This document shows, one piece after another, positions 36,793 to 44,656 of a stretch of 58,000 nt of DNA. Source of the stretch: an uncultured Oscillospiraceae bacterium (lineage in GTDB: Bacteria > Bacillota > Clostridia > Oscillospirales > Oscillospiraceae); contig CAAFLG010000071.1 of NCBI GenBank assembly GCA_900763705.1, positions 1 through 58,000 on the forward strand. Direction: 5' to 3'. Within the stretch, counting starts at the first letter, position 1, and every line of letters starts with the position of its first letter. Under the pieces are notes generated by a model. The model saw nothing but the letters and a program-made list of their open reading frames with translations, made no database searches and had not been told where the DNA came from. A program made the translations under genes and the position numbers.

Positions 36793-37410
36793 ATGGCGAA
36801 GGACAAAAAGACCGTGCCGCATCTGTCGAGCTATGCCATTGATCCCGAGCGGATCGAGAGAAAGGCAAACGAAATGGCGAAAGAGGGCTGGCTCCTTGAA
36901 AAGTTCGGCTCGCTGCTTTCCACCTACCGCCGGGGAGAGCCGGGCGAATACGAGTACCGCGTGCAGGTGAAGGAAGCGGGCATAGACCGCCTTGTCTACA
37001 CGGCGGAGATTGCGGAGTTTGGCATTGAAGAGGTCGGCAGCGTGGGAGACCTGCTCGTTCTGCGCAAGAAGGCGGACGGCACGCCTTTTGATCTGTACTC
37101 AGACCTAGACTCCCTCATCGCCCAGCAGAAAAAAGCTGTGCGCTACCTGCGCGCAGGGTTGATCATGAGCTTTTTCTGGGGAAGCATGATGCTGATGAAT
37201 GTGTTGACAACACTGATGAATGCGAATGTGATCGGTAGGTATGCGGGCGTGGCCGCGATAAATTTCAGTACAGTGCAGGTGCTGATGCTTACAGCGGCAT
37301 CCCTTCTCCTCCTCGTCTGCATCGTGGGTTTTGTCGACTGCCCGCGCGGCCTGCACCGCGCGAAAAAGAAGATCGCATCGCTCGAGGCCGAGCGCGTCGT
37401 GCAGGAGTAA
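36793..37410 (+). CDS. DUF2812 family membrane protein, paralogue of the preceding gene
   Basis: 205 residues with the same layout: EGWLLEKFGSLLSTYRRGEP, GEYEYRVQ, FGIEEVGSVGDLLVLRKK, then LYSDLDSLIAQ, shared almost word for word with its neighbour (LYSDLDSLMAQ), two membrane helices (about 117-140 and 150-178) and a charged end. AAAGGAGAAACGCC precedes the ATG. Last gene of the PadR operon. Confidence 0.85.
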   Translation: MAKDKKTVPHLSSYAIDPERIERKANEMAKEGWLLEKFGSLLSTYRRGEPGEYEYRVQVKEAGIDRLVYTAEIAEFGIEEVGSVGDLLVLRKKADGTPFDLYSDLDSLIAQQKKAVRYLRAGLIMSFFWGSMMLMNVLTTLMNANVIGRYAGVAAINFSTVQVLMLTAASLLLLVCIVGFVDCPRGLHRAKKKIASLEAERVVQE

Positions 37411-37416
37411 GGCATC

Positions 37417-37445
37417 TTGCAAAATGCCGCCGGGCGTTGTACAAT
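37417..37445 (+). promoter_or_regulatory. Promoter of nudC
   Basis: TTGCAA (37417-37422), 17-nt spacer, TACAAT (37440-37445), beginning 7 bp after the DUF2812 stop. Confidence 0.65.
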
Positions 37446-37484
37446 ATCCCGTCGAAAGAAACGACGACCGGGAGGAAAGCCGAC

Positions 37485-38348
37485 ATGATCCAGGATATCG
37501 AACCGAAGCACCTTTTTAACGAGTGGAAGAAGAACGCCGTGCCGAAAAAGAGCAGCGCCGTGGTGCAGTTCCGCGGGCAGGATCTTCTCTGCCGCATCGA
37601 CGAGAACGGACTGAAATTTCCCGTGCGCTCGATGTTTGCAGAGCCGGACGAGGCGTTTATCTACCTCTTCGAGCTCGACGGGCGGGAGTATTACCTGCTT
37701 TTTGACGAAAATGAGCGCGCGCTCGAGGGCTATTCCTATCGGGGCATCGGCCTTTTCCGCACGGAAAAGCCGCAGGAGCTTGCCTACGCCGCCGTGAGCG
37801 CGTGGCATCTGTGCTCGTGGTATCGCAGCGCGCGCTATTGCGGCTGCTGCGGAGAAAAGCTCGTCCACGACGAAAACGAGCGCATGATGCGCTGCCCCAA
37901 GTGCGGCAACATGATCTTCCCGCGCATCAACCCCTCGGTCATCGTGGCGGTGACGCACGGGGACTACCTGCTGCTCACAAAGTACGCCAACCGTCCCGGC
38001 GCGACGCGCACGGCGCTCGTCGCGGGCTTTACCGAGTTTGCCGAGAGCTTTGAGCAGACCGTACACCGCGAGGTGATGGAGGAGGTCGGGCTCAAGGTCA
38101 AGGACCTGCGCTATTACCGCTGCCAGCCCTGGGGCATCAGCGGCAATATCATGATGGGCTTCTGGTGCAGGCTCGACGGCGACGACGATACGATCCATCT
38201 CGACAACTTCGAGCTGGCGGACGGCGCGTGGGTCAGCAGAAAGGAATTGCAGGAGACCTTCGTCAACAACGGCATCGCCCTAACGGCAGAGATGATCTCC
38301 GAATTCGCCGCGGGCAGAGATCCCTACAGCCTGGAAGCGAAAAGCTAA
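37485..38348 (+). CDS. nudC: NADH pyrophosphatase-like Nudix hydrolase (NudC type)
   Basis: Hydrolyses NAD(H) and possibly NAD caps on RNA. 287 residues. The zinc ribbon CGCCGEKLVHDENERMMRCPKC lies near 120-142, the Nudix box GFTEFAESFEQTVHREVMEE follows near 186, and CQPWGISGNIMMGF corresponds to the NudC-specific SQPWPFPxS motif, with W kept. The start at 37485 is chosen from GGGAGGAAAGCCGAC; an upstream TTG frame overlaps the promoter. Single gene with promoter and terminator. Confidence 0.9.
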   Translation: MIQDIEPKHLFNEWKKNAVPKKSSAVVQFRGQDLLCRIDENGLKFPVRSMFAEPDEAFIYLFELDGREYYLLFDENERALEGYSYRGIGLFRTEKPQELAYAAVSAWHLCSWYRSARYCGCCGEKLVHDENERMMRCPKCGNMIFPRINPSVIVAVTHGDYLLLTKYANRPGATRTALVAGFTEFAESFEQTVHREVMEEVGLKVKDLRYYRCQPWGISGNIMMGFWCRLDGDDDTIHLDNFELADGAWVSRKELQETFVNNGIALTAEMISEFAAGRDPYSLEAKS

Positions 38349-38351
38349 AAC

Positions 38352-38387
38352 AAAAAACGTCTGTCTCGGCCGAGACAGACGTTTTTT
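38352..38387. terminator. Bidirectional terminator after nudC
   Basis: A perfect 18-bp inverted repeat (38352-38369 with 38370-38387) with A and T ends. It serves nudC and the convergent minus-strand operon. Confidence 0.9.
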
Positions 38388-38397
38388 CATATGGATT

Positions 38398-38931
38398 TCA
38401 GATGAGGTCGACCGACAGCAGGCGCATGTTGTCCCACTGTGCGAGCTCGCGGAGCTCTCCGCCGTCGTACTCGTACAGCGTGCACGGATCCCACCAGTTG
38501 ACGTTGAGCTTAACAAAGGCAAAGTAGCGCTGACCATTCACAACGATGATCTGAAAATCGAAGATCGCATGGTCGATCTGGTCTGCGGCGGCGTGCATCA
38601 TGGCGATCATCGTCTCGCTGGGTTCAACGACATTGCCGACAGAATCATAGAGCGTGGTGGCGACAAGTGTGTTGACCCTGTGCGAGCGAAGCGCGGAGGT
38701 GTCAAAGTCTGCGTAGTCGGCGGTGTAAAAGACGCAGGTGTCGGGTGTGAAAGCGTCGCAGGCGCGGCTTTTGCCGCTTGCATAGACCGTTTCATAGACG
38801 TAAGCGGCGTCCTGCTCGCCAGATGATTTCAGCGCGACATGGAGGAGCGGTTCATCGGGTTTGCTCCGGAGGGAGAGAAACAGCGCAAGACACAATGCGA
38901 AGCTGAGCAGCGCGGCAAGTATGCGTTTCAT
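38398..38931 (-). CDS. Exported protein of unknown function
   Basis: 177 residues. MKRILAALLSFALCLALFLSL is a signal peptide or membrane anchor; no lipobox. The rest has YVYETVYASGKSRACDAF, VFYTADYADFD and a C-terminal part with IIVVNGQRYFAFVKLNVNWW. I do not recognise it. The start at 38931 has AAGGAGGCTTACG; a longer frame upstream has none. Last gene of the GntR operon, 25 bp after the VanZ gene. Confidence 0.65.
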   Translation of the reverse strand: MKRILAALLSFALCLALFLSLRSKPDEPLLHVALKSSGEQDAAYVYETVYASGKSRACDAFTPDTCVFYTADYADFDTSALRSHRVNTLVATTLYDSVGNVVEPSETMIAMMHAAADQIDHAIFDFQIIVVNGQRYFAFVKLNVNWWDPCTLYEYDGGELRELAQWDNMRLLSVDLI

Positions 38932-38956
38932 CGTAAGCCTCCTTGCACTCCGGCGC

Positions 38957-40387
38957 TCAGAAGAGCGCGGGGACATAGTCGACCGCGTCGGTGATGCCGC
39001 CCGCCTGACCGGCGAGCGACAGCTCGAAGCGGTAGACCGGTTGATAGAAGCCCTTGGAATCGGAGAGGTAGTCGAGCGTGCTGGAGCGCACCTCAATTTG
39101 CCGGACGCTTTGCGCGAACCACGCGCCGTTAAAGCTCCTGCCCGCCTGCAGCGCGGCGAGCGCCTGCGCGGGGGAGAGAATAGGCTCTTCGCGCACGGGC
39201 GCGAGCGTGGTGATGCGGTTTTCGAGCTGCGAGAGCGTCGATTGACCGTCGCCTTGTGTTCTCAGATCACAAGTGAGCGTGCCATGGAGGAAGCCGTCCT
39301 CCGCAGGGAGAAGATCGGCGGAGAACACCGCGCGGTAAGCGGTCTCGCCATACGGCGAGAGCGTGAACGCGGTGTCGGCGGGGATGGAGAAGCCAAAGTT
39401 GTCGAGCGTTTCGCGCAGCATGTCTTCTGTGACACCAGACGCGGGCGCATCGAAAACGGGCGTGTGATCGCGCCCAAAGCTGTATTCCCACGTGCCGTCG
39501 TGCAGGGTGACGTCGAGGAAGTCGCCGGAAGAGTGGTTGGCGTAGATCACAAGGTCATCGTAGTAGTACGCATCCGGAAATTCGACGCCGTGCGCGGCGG
39601 CGAATTCCGCGGCGAAGCGGTCGGCGCCCGCGTTGTCGAGCGCCTGCGCCTGATAGACATAGGCGGTCTTGCTGTCCTCATCGAGTGCATAATCGACCGA
39701 CCAGCGGACGCCGCTCAGGTCCGCCGTCGTGACGGAGGCGTCGCGCAGGTTGCCGTAGGGCTGCGCGGCGTAGGAAATGAAAATGGCGGATAGTGCGAGT
39801 GCGAACGCGGCGGGCAGCGCGCAGTAGCGCGGCCACGTCCTGCTCTTTTGATGCAGCGCGAGCACGAGCATTGCTGCACACCAGCCGAGCATCGCGCCGA
39901 GCGTGTTGGTGAAGAGGTCGTCCACATCGCACATGCCGCGCCCGGTGAAAAGCTGCGACAGCTCAATCAGGAGCGAAACGCCGAAGCCCGCGCCCAGCGC
40001 GGCATACCACTTGCGAAACGGTTTCCACAAGAGCGGCAGCAGCACGCCGAGCGGGATAAATAGCGCGATGTTGAGCAGCACGTTGAGCCAGATTTGCAGC
40101 GTGAAGCGCTGGTACGCCTCGCGCCAAGCAAGGAAAAGCTGCAAATTGCACTGCCGCGCGGCAAATTCATTCGGCTCGCTGCGCAGCAGCGTGACGAAGA
40201 CCGTGATCACCGCCCAGCCGACGAGCAGCACCGCGCAGACCGCCTTTCCCCACGGGAAGCGGCGGCCCTGCCTGCGGCAGACGGTGTAGCAGACGGCCAG
40301 AATAAGGCCGCAGATAAGCGCAGCGGGCACGGCAAAGCGCATCCCGCGCTGCAGCAGATAAAAAAGATAGGAAACAAAGTCGTGCAT
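38957..40387 (-). CDS. VanZ-family membrane protein with an extracytoplasmic C-terminal domain
   Basis: 476 residues. The first half holds five or so membrane helices of the VanZ fold: LNVLLNIALFIPLGVLLPLL, then ELSQLFTGRGMCDVDDLFTNTLGAMLG, the VanZ signature. After a last helix (about 195-212) comes a 260-residue extracytoplasmic part without a recognised domain. Plain VanZ proteins are about 150-200 residues and can raise teicoplanin resistance; the extra domain is unusual. It lies 23 bp after the amidase. Confidence 0.8.
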   Translation of the reverse strand: MHDFVSYLFYLLQRGMRFAVPAALICGLILAVCYTVCRRQGRRFPWGKAVCAVLLVGWAVITVFVTLLRSEPNEFAARQCNLQLFLAWREAYQRFTLQIWLNVLLNIALFIPLGVLLPLLWKPFRKWYAALGAGFGVSLLIELSQLFTGRGMCDVDDLFTNTLGAMLGWCAAMLVLALHQKSRTWPRYCALPAAFALALSAIFISYAAQPYGNLRDASVTTADLSGVRWSVDYALDEDSKTAYVYQAQALDNAGADRFAAEFAAAHGVEFPDAYYYDDLVIYANHSSGDFLDVTLHDGTWEYSFGRDHTPVFDAPASGVTEDMLRETLDNFGFSIPADTAFTLSPYGETAYRAVFSADLLPAEDGFLHGTLTCDLRTQGDGQSTLSQLENRITTLAPVREEPILSPAQALAALQAGRSFNGAWFAQSVRQIEVRSSTLDYLSDSKGFYQPVYRFELSLAGQAGGITDAVDYVPALF

Positions 40388-40410
40388 GAGATCCCTCCCG
40401 ATTTGATTTC

Positions 40411-41091
40411 TCAGTTGGTTTCACTGTTCGCGGTTTTGTCCTCTTCGATGCGCTCGCGCACGTTCGCGCGGAAGGCGAGCCAAGCATCTTCGTTTTCCAC
40501 ATAGTATTTGGGGCAGATCTTGCCCGTCACGTCGTAGTGGCGGATGACGTCCGCGTCGGGGGCGAGAGAAAACGTCTCGCAGAGCCACGCGACGAGCGCT
40601 TCAAGGCTCTCCATCGTCGCGTCGTTAAATTCGCCCGTCTCATCGGCGTGGCAGACCTCAATGGACACGGTGTAGTCGTTTGCGGTGTTCGAGCAGTAGG
40701 CGATCTCCGTCAGCGGCACGCACTGCAAGATCTCACCCTCCAGCCCGACGACAAAGTGCGCGCTCGCGTAGGTCTCGTGCGTCAGGGCGAGGTTTGCGAA
40801 AAAGCTGCGGTTCGCCGCGGCGGTCGTGCCGGGATTGCCGACATAGTGCACCACCACACCGGAAATTTCCCTGAGCGGCGTGCCGGGGCGGGAGTATTCG
40901 TTTATCGGAATGTAGTCGACCGTGACAAAGTCCGGCACGCTGACATTCGAACCGGGGAGATTCCGGTGGGCGAGCGCATAGCGCAGCTTCACGCCGCCGA
41001 GAACAAGCAAAACGAGCGCGAGCAGGACGAGGAAGGCTTTCTTACTCCCGGTGCGGCGGCGCCTGCGCCGCCGTTTTGTTCTTTCTGCCAT
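40411..41091 (-). CDS. N-acetylmuramoyl-L-alanine amidase (Amidase_2/PGRP type)
   Basis: 226 residues. A strongly basic start (RTKRRRRRRRTGSKK), one membrane helix (about 18-37), then an extracytoplasmic amidase domain. Zinc-site residues are visible in ISGVVVHYVGNPGTTAAANRSFF, ASAHFVVGLEGEI and the C-terminal VIRHYDVTGKICPKYY. It should cut the bond between MurNAc and L-Ala in peptidoglycan. The ATG lies 1 bp after the permease stop, so it is part of the same operon. Confidence 0.88.
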   Translation of the reverse strand: MAERTKRRRRRRRTGSKKAFLVLLALVLLVLGGVKLRYALAHRNLPGSNVSVPDFVTVDYIPINEYSRPGTPLREISGVVVHYVGNPGTTAAANRSFFANLALTHETYASAHFVVGLEGEILQCVPLTEIAYCSNTANDYTVSIEVCHADETGEFNDATMESLEALVAWLCETFSLAPDADVIRHYDVTGKICPKYYVENEDAWLAFRANVRERIEEDKTANSETN

Positions 41092-41092
41092 G

Positions 41093-43027
41093 TTAGTTCA
41101 CGCTTTCCGTGGTGGAAACGTCCTCTGTGGCGGGGAGGGTGTGAATACCGTCGTCGCTGGGAGGCGTTACGGTGTTGGATTTCAGCTCGGGCAGCAGCTC
41201 ACTGAGTACTTGCAGGGTGTTGGGCGTCGAGCCATTCACATGGGGGCTGAGCGTATACACCTCCGGGCGGCCTTTTTCATTGGTGGACTCAAAGTACAGT
41301 TCAAGCGAGAAGGAGGAAGTGTACTGGTATTCCTGCACGGCGAAGATGTCGCTGCCGCCGTTATCGGAATCCTGAACGTCCTGCATCAGCGCGGCGTAGA
41401 CCTGTTCGGCCTGCGCGGCGGTGAGGGCATAGTCCTTTGTGCCGGAGTTCTCATCGTAATAGTAGCAATAGCTGTCGAGGAAGCGCGGCGTGTCGCCGAG
41501 GTGCTCGCAGCCGAAGCCGAGGACGCGGCGGAGCACGGACTCTCTGCACATATAGAGCGCGTTCACGCGCGCCGTGGCGGACGAGGGCACGGTGAGGTCG
41601 CTTCTCCGCAGGTAGAGCGAATAGGAGCGCGAGAGCTGCGAGCCGTCCTTGAGGTAGTAGGTCAGGCGCAGGGAGAAGGGTTCGATGTCGTCATGATCGC
41701 TCTGGGAGAGAGTATCCGCGTCCCATGCGTCTGCGATGCGCGCCTGCTCGTTCCGGTTTTTGACGATGGCCTGGTGTGCCGCGGTGAGGCGGCGGATGGT
41801 ATCGGCGTCGTCGGTCGTGACGTTCGTCATGCCGGAGAAGGTGTAGTAAACGGATTCGATCTCGCTCTCGTCCGGCACGCGCTTTTCATAGCCCGTGAGG
41901 TCGAAGCTCATCGCAACGCCGAGCAGCACAAGAGCGAGCGAAACGATGGCCGCGCCCTTTGCGCCCGCGCGGAAGACGCGGAAGCTCTTTTTGACGAGCA
42001 TTTCGGCGACAAAGTAGCCCACAAGCCCCGCCGCCGCCATGCAGAGGATCGTGCCGGGCAGGGAATCGCTGCCGCCCGAGCGGTACCGGCCGAAGAGGAA
42101 ATAGTAGAGGAACTGCCCGAGGGCAACGGCGGTGCAGAACGCCACGCCGTACTTAAAGATGGGCGTCGCCCACGGGAAGGCGACCGTCGAGCCGGTCATC
42201 TCGCTCTTGCGCGTGCGGTAGAGAAGCAGCGCGATGAGGGCGACGACAAGTCCCGCGAGCGCGTAGGCGGCAAGGATCATGAGCGAGCCGCGCTCGAGCG
42301 CGTAGGCGGTCACATAGTACGAGCCGCTCTCGCAGGTCTCGATCGAGGCGATGTCCACCTTGAAGTGCATATAGAGGGGCGGGGAGAGAAAACCGAGCGT
42401 CACGTCGGTGTATCCGCTGTAGCCGTAGAGGAAATCGCCCGCAAAGTTGCGCAGCAGATATTCCATTCCCGGGACGAGGAAATTGCCGACGAAATAGAAG
42501 ACGGGCGCGGCGAGGATCTGCCCCGTCATCACCATGCACAGCGCGGCGAAGGAGTAGAAAAAGACGGCTTCGAGCATGGCGCTGCCCATGGCCGCGACAG
42601 TGACGCCCCAAAAGCTTAAGTGCAGCGGGGCGGAGACCGCCGCGCCGAGCAGGAACGTGACGAGAATGGTGGAAAGCTGGCAGAACAGTCCCGTGAGGTA
42701 GGCGGTCAGAAAGATGGTCTCGCGCCGCACGGGGAGCGCGTGGAAGCCGTTCGTCGCGCGGCTTTGCGTCAGGTGCGAGAAGGAAAGCATCGCAAAGAAA
42801 AGGCCGAAGACGAAGGAAATGAAGACGCCGCCGCGCACGCCGGCATTGAGCAGCAGGTAGGACGCATCCGCTGCGCTGTAACCGCCCTGATAGGCGGAAA
42901 GCTCTGAAAAGAGCGTGACCGGCACGAGGAAGAGCCACAAGGCGGTGTAGCCGAGCCAGAGCGGCCAGGTGTGTTTGAGCTGGCTGCGGAATAGGGTCTT
43001 ATCAAAGAACGATGTCGCGGATCGCAT
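41093..43027 (-). CDS. ABC transporter permease with an extracytoplasmic C-terminal domain
   Basis: 644 residues. About ten membrane helices in the first 400 residues, starting SATSFFDKTLFRSQLKHTWPLWLG and including SHLTQSRATNGFHALPVRRE, as in ABC-2 permeases that accompany GntR-YtrA systems. The last 230 residues (after about 410) are soluble and end in a Ser/Thr-rich tail; this part resembles no domain I know. Start 43027 follows GGGAGGTGAGGACT and overlaps the ATPase by 26 bp. Confidence 0.82.
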   Translation of the reverse strand: MRSATSFFDKTLFRSQLKHTWPLWLGYTALWLFLVPVTLFSELSAYQGGYSAADASYLLLNAGVRGGVFISFVFGLFFAMLSFSHLTQSRATNGFHALPVRRETIFLTAYLTGLFCQLSTILVTFLLGAAVSAPLHLSFWGVTVAAMGSAMLEAVFFYSFAALCMVMTGQILAAPVFYFVGNFLVPGMEYLLRNFAGDFLYGYSGYTDVTLGFLSPPLYMHFKVDIASIETCESGSYYVTAYALERGSLMILAAYALAGLVVALIALLLYRTRKSEMTGSTVAFPWATPIFKYGVAFCTAVALGQFLYYFLFGRYRSGGSDSLPGTILCMAAAGLVGYFVAEMLVKKSFRVFRAGAKGAAIVSLALVLLGVAMSFDLTGYEKRVPDESEIESVYYTFSGMTNVTTDDADTIRRLTAAHQAIVKNRNEQARIADAWDADTLSQSDHDDIEPFSLRLTYYLKDGSQLSRSYSLYLRRSDLTVPSSATARVNALYMCRESVLRRVLGFGCEHLGDTPRFLDSYCYYYDENSGTKDYALTAAQAEQVYAALMQDVQDSDNGGSDIFAVQEYQYTSSFSLELYFESTNEKGRPEVYTLSPHVNGSTPNTLQVLSELLPELKSNTVTPPSDDGIHTLPATEDVSTTESVN

Positions 43028-43901
43028 AGTCCTCACCTCCCAGTTCATAGATGAAAATTTCTTCAAGTGACAGCGGCACCGCGTCGATGAAGACCGGGTG
43101 CAGCGCGGAGAGCTGCTGCACGAGCGATTCGGTCTCGCCGCGGCAGATGAGCGTGTGGACGCGCCCGGTCTGCGCGTGGTGCAGCACCTTGATCTCCTGC
43201 GGCAGCTCGGGCAGCTCCGCGCTCTCGAAGGCGAGCTGGAGCTTCACGGTATAGTCCTGCAATTCGCTCAGCGAATGCTCGAGCAGGAGCTTGCCGCGGC
43301 TCATCACGCCAACGTGGTCGCACACGTCCTCCAATTCGCGCAGGTTGTGCGAGGAGACGAGCACCGTTGTGCCGCGCTCGGCAACGTCCTGCAGGATGAG
43401 GCTCCACACCTGACGGCGCATCACGGGGTCGAGGCCGTCCACCGGCTCGTCAAGGATGAGATAGTCGGGCATCGTGCACAGCGCGAGCCAGAAGGCCGCC
43501 TGCTTCTGCTGCCCCTTGCTCATGCGGCGCAGCGGCCGCTTTTCATCGAGCGCGAAGACCTCGCGTAGTTTTTCAAAGCGCTCCTGATTGAACTTCGGGT
43601 ACAGCCCGCGGTAAAAGCGCATCATATCGCGCAGCCCCGCCTGCATAAAGTAGAACCAGTCGTCGGGGATGGAGGCGATGCGCGCCTTTACGTCCGCATT
43701 TTCCCAGACCTCCTCGCCGTCAAAGCGCACGCTGCCCTCATCCTGGCGGTAAACGCCCGTCAGGTGGCGCAGCAGCGTCGTTTTGCCCGCGCCGTTCGGC
43801 CCCACGAGGCCGTAGACCGCGCCGCGCGGCACGCTCAGGTCTGCACCGTCAAGCGCGGCAAAGCCATCAAAGGTCTTTTTCAGACCGCGTACTTCGATCA
43901 T
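43002..43901 (-). CDS. ABC transporter ATP-binding protein
   Basis: 299 residues. Walker A GPNGAGKTTLLRHLTGVY at 34-51, signature MSKGQQKQAAFWLALC near 133, Walker B YLILDEPVDGLDP near 153, and H-loop SSHNLRELEDVCDHV. The closest type is the YtrB/YhcH group that pairs with GntR regulators. ATG 43901 overlaps the gntR stop by 4 bp. Confidence 0.92.
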   Translation of the reverse strand: MIEVRGLKKTFDGFAALDGADLSVPRGAVYGLVGPNGAGKTTLLRHLTGVYRQDEGSVRFDGEEVWENADVKARIASIPDDWFYFMQAGLRDMMRFYRGLYPKFNQERFEKLREVFALDEKRPLRRMSKGQQKQAAFWLALCTMPDYLILDEPVDGLDPVMRRQVWSLILQDVAERGTTVLVSSHNLRELEDVCDHVGVMSRGKLLLEHSLSELQDYTVKLQLAFESAELPELPQEIKVLHHAQTGRVHTLICRGETESLVQQLSALHPVFIDAVPLSLEEIFIYELGGEDYAIRDIVL

Positions 43902-44263
43902 TTCTCTTCTCCCTCCCTGCACAATGCTTGGATCTCTTCCTCGCTCGCGCCCATGGCGCGCAGCTCCTGCAACAGTTCTTTTACCTGTTCTTCCAGCGCG
44001 CGGCGGCGCTTGTCGTCGCGCTCGCGGTAGGTGTGCACGGCAAAGCAGCCCTTTCCCGGCACCGAGCAGCAGTAGCCGCTCGTTTCCAGCTCGTTGTAGG
44101 CGCGCTGGATGGTATTGGGGTTGATGGCCAGCTGCGTCGCCAGCGCGCGCACCGAGGGGAGCTTGTCCCCGTCGGCGATGACGCCCGAGACGATCAGCCG
44201 CCGCAGTCCGTCGCACACCTGCTCGTAGATCGGGCGCGAGTCGCGGTAATTTAAGGTGATCAT
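43898..44263 (-). CDS. GntR-family regulator, YtrA subfamily
   Basis: 121 residues. The winged HTH starts SRPIYEQVCDGLRRLIVSG and has LPSVRALATQLAINPNTIQRAYNELETSGYCCSVPGKGCF, then a short coiled helix instead of a large effector domain, typical of YtrA-type repressors that control ABC operons in response to wall-active agents. AGGAGGCGTGTC precedes the ATG. An almost ideal operator lies upstream (44375-44399). Confidence 0.93.
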   Translation of the reverse strand: MITLNYRDSRPIYEQVCDGLRRLIVSGVIADGDKLPSVRALATQLAINPNTIQRAYNELETSGYCCSVPGKGCFAVHTYRERDDKRRRALEEQVKELLQELRAMGASEEEIQALCREGEEK

Positions 44264-44279
44264 GACACGCCTCCTGTAC

Positions 44280-44363
44280 TCACTGTCTGCACAGCACGGA
44301 GAGAAGCAAAACGCCGAGCAGGAGCAAGCCGAGCGCCGGGATCAGAATGATCGGATGGAACAT
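44280..44363 (-). CDS. 27-residue single-span membrane peptide leading the GntR operon
   Basis: ATG 44363 with GGAGGTGCCT in front. The peptide is MFHPIILIPALGLLLLG followed by VLLLSVLCRQ: almost wholly hydrophobic, one membrane span, ending with Arg. It is the first gene after the operator; gntR follows 16 bp later. It may act as a small transporter subunit or stability factor; no family recognised. Confidence 0.65.
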   Translation of the reverse strand: MFHPIILIPALGLLLLGVLLLSVLCRQ

Positions 44364-44374
44364 AGGCACCTCCA

Positions 44375-44399
44375 ACTGTACTAAGTGTTCTAGTACAGT
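44375..44399. promoter_or_regulatory. GntR operator
   Basis: ACTGTACTA (44375-44383), 7-nt spacer, TAGTACAGT (44391-44399): a perfect 9-bp inverted repeat directly downstream of the -10 of the GntR operon. Layout fits YtrA-type autoregulation. Confidence 0.8.
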
Positions 44400-44400
44400 A

Positions 44401-44429
44401 AAGATAGCATGGATGCGCCGCCTTGTCAA
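44401..44429 (-). promoter_or_regulatory. Promoter of the GntR-ABC operon
   Basis: On the minus strand TTGACA (44424-44429), 17-nt spacer, TATCTT (44401-44406), followed directly by the operator. Confidence 0.75.
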
Positions 44430-44561
44430 TCCCTTTTTCCTGCCCGATGCGAGCGGGTAAAAACCGCATGACATACATGGAAAATGATGAAATATCGACG
44501 TAATTTTGCATAAGTATAAAATTTTGCTCATTCTTAACGGCGGGAAACGCCGCGTTACCCG

Positions 44562-44590
44562 TTGACAGTGGGCGCGTGTTTTGGTATGCT
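44562..44590 (+). promoter_or_regulatory. Promoter of the AlsT-type symporter gene
   Basis: TTGACA (44562-44567), 17-nt spacer, TATGCT (44585-44590). Confidence 0.7.
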
Positions 44591-44656
44591 TTGAACCATG
44601 AAATATTGTCATCCAATGTTTCACAGAACGTGATTTTTTCGGAAAGGGGAAAGAAT

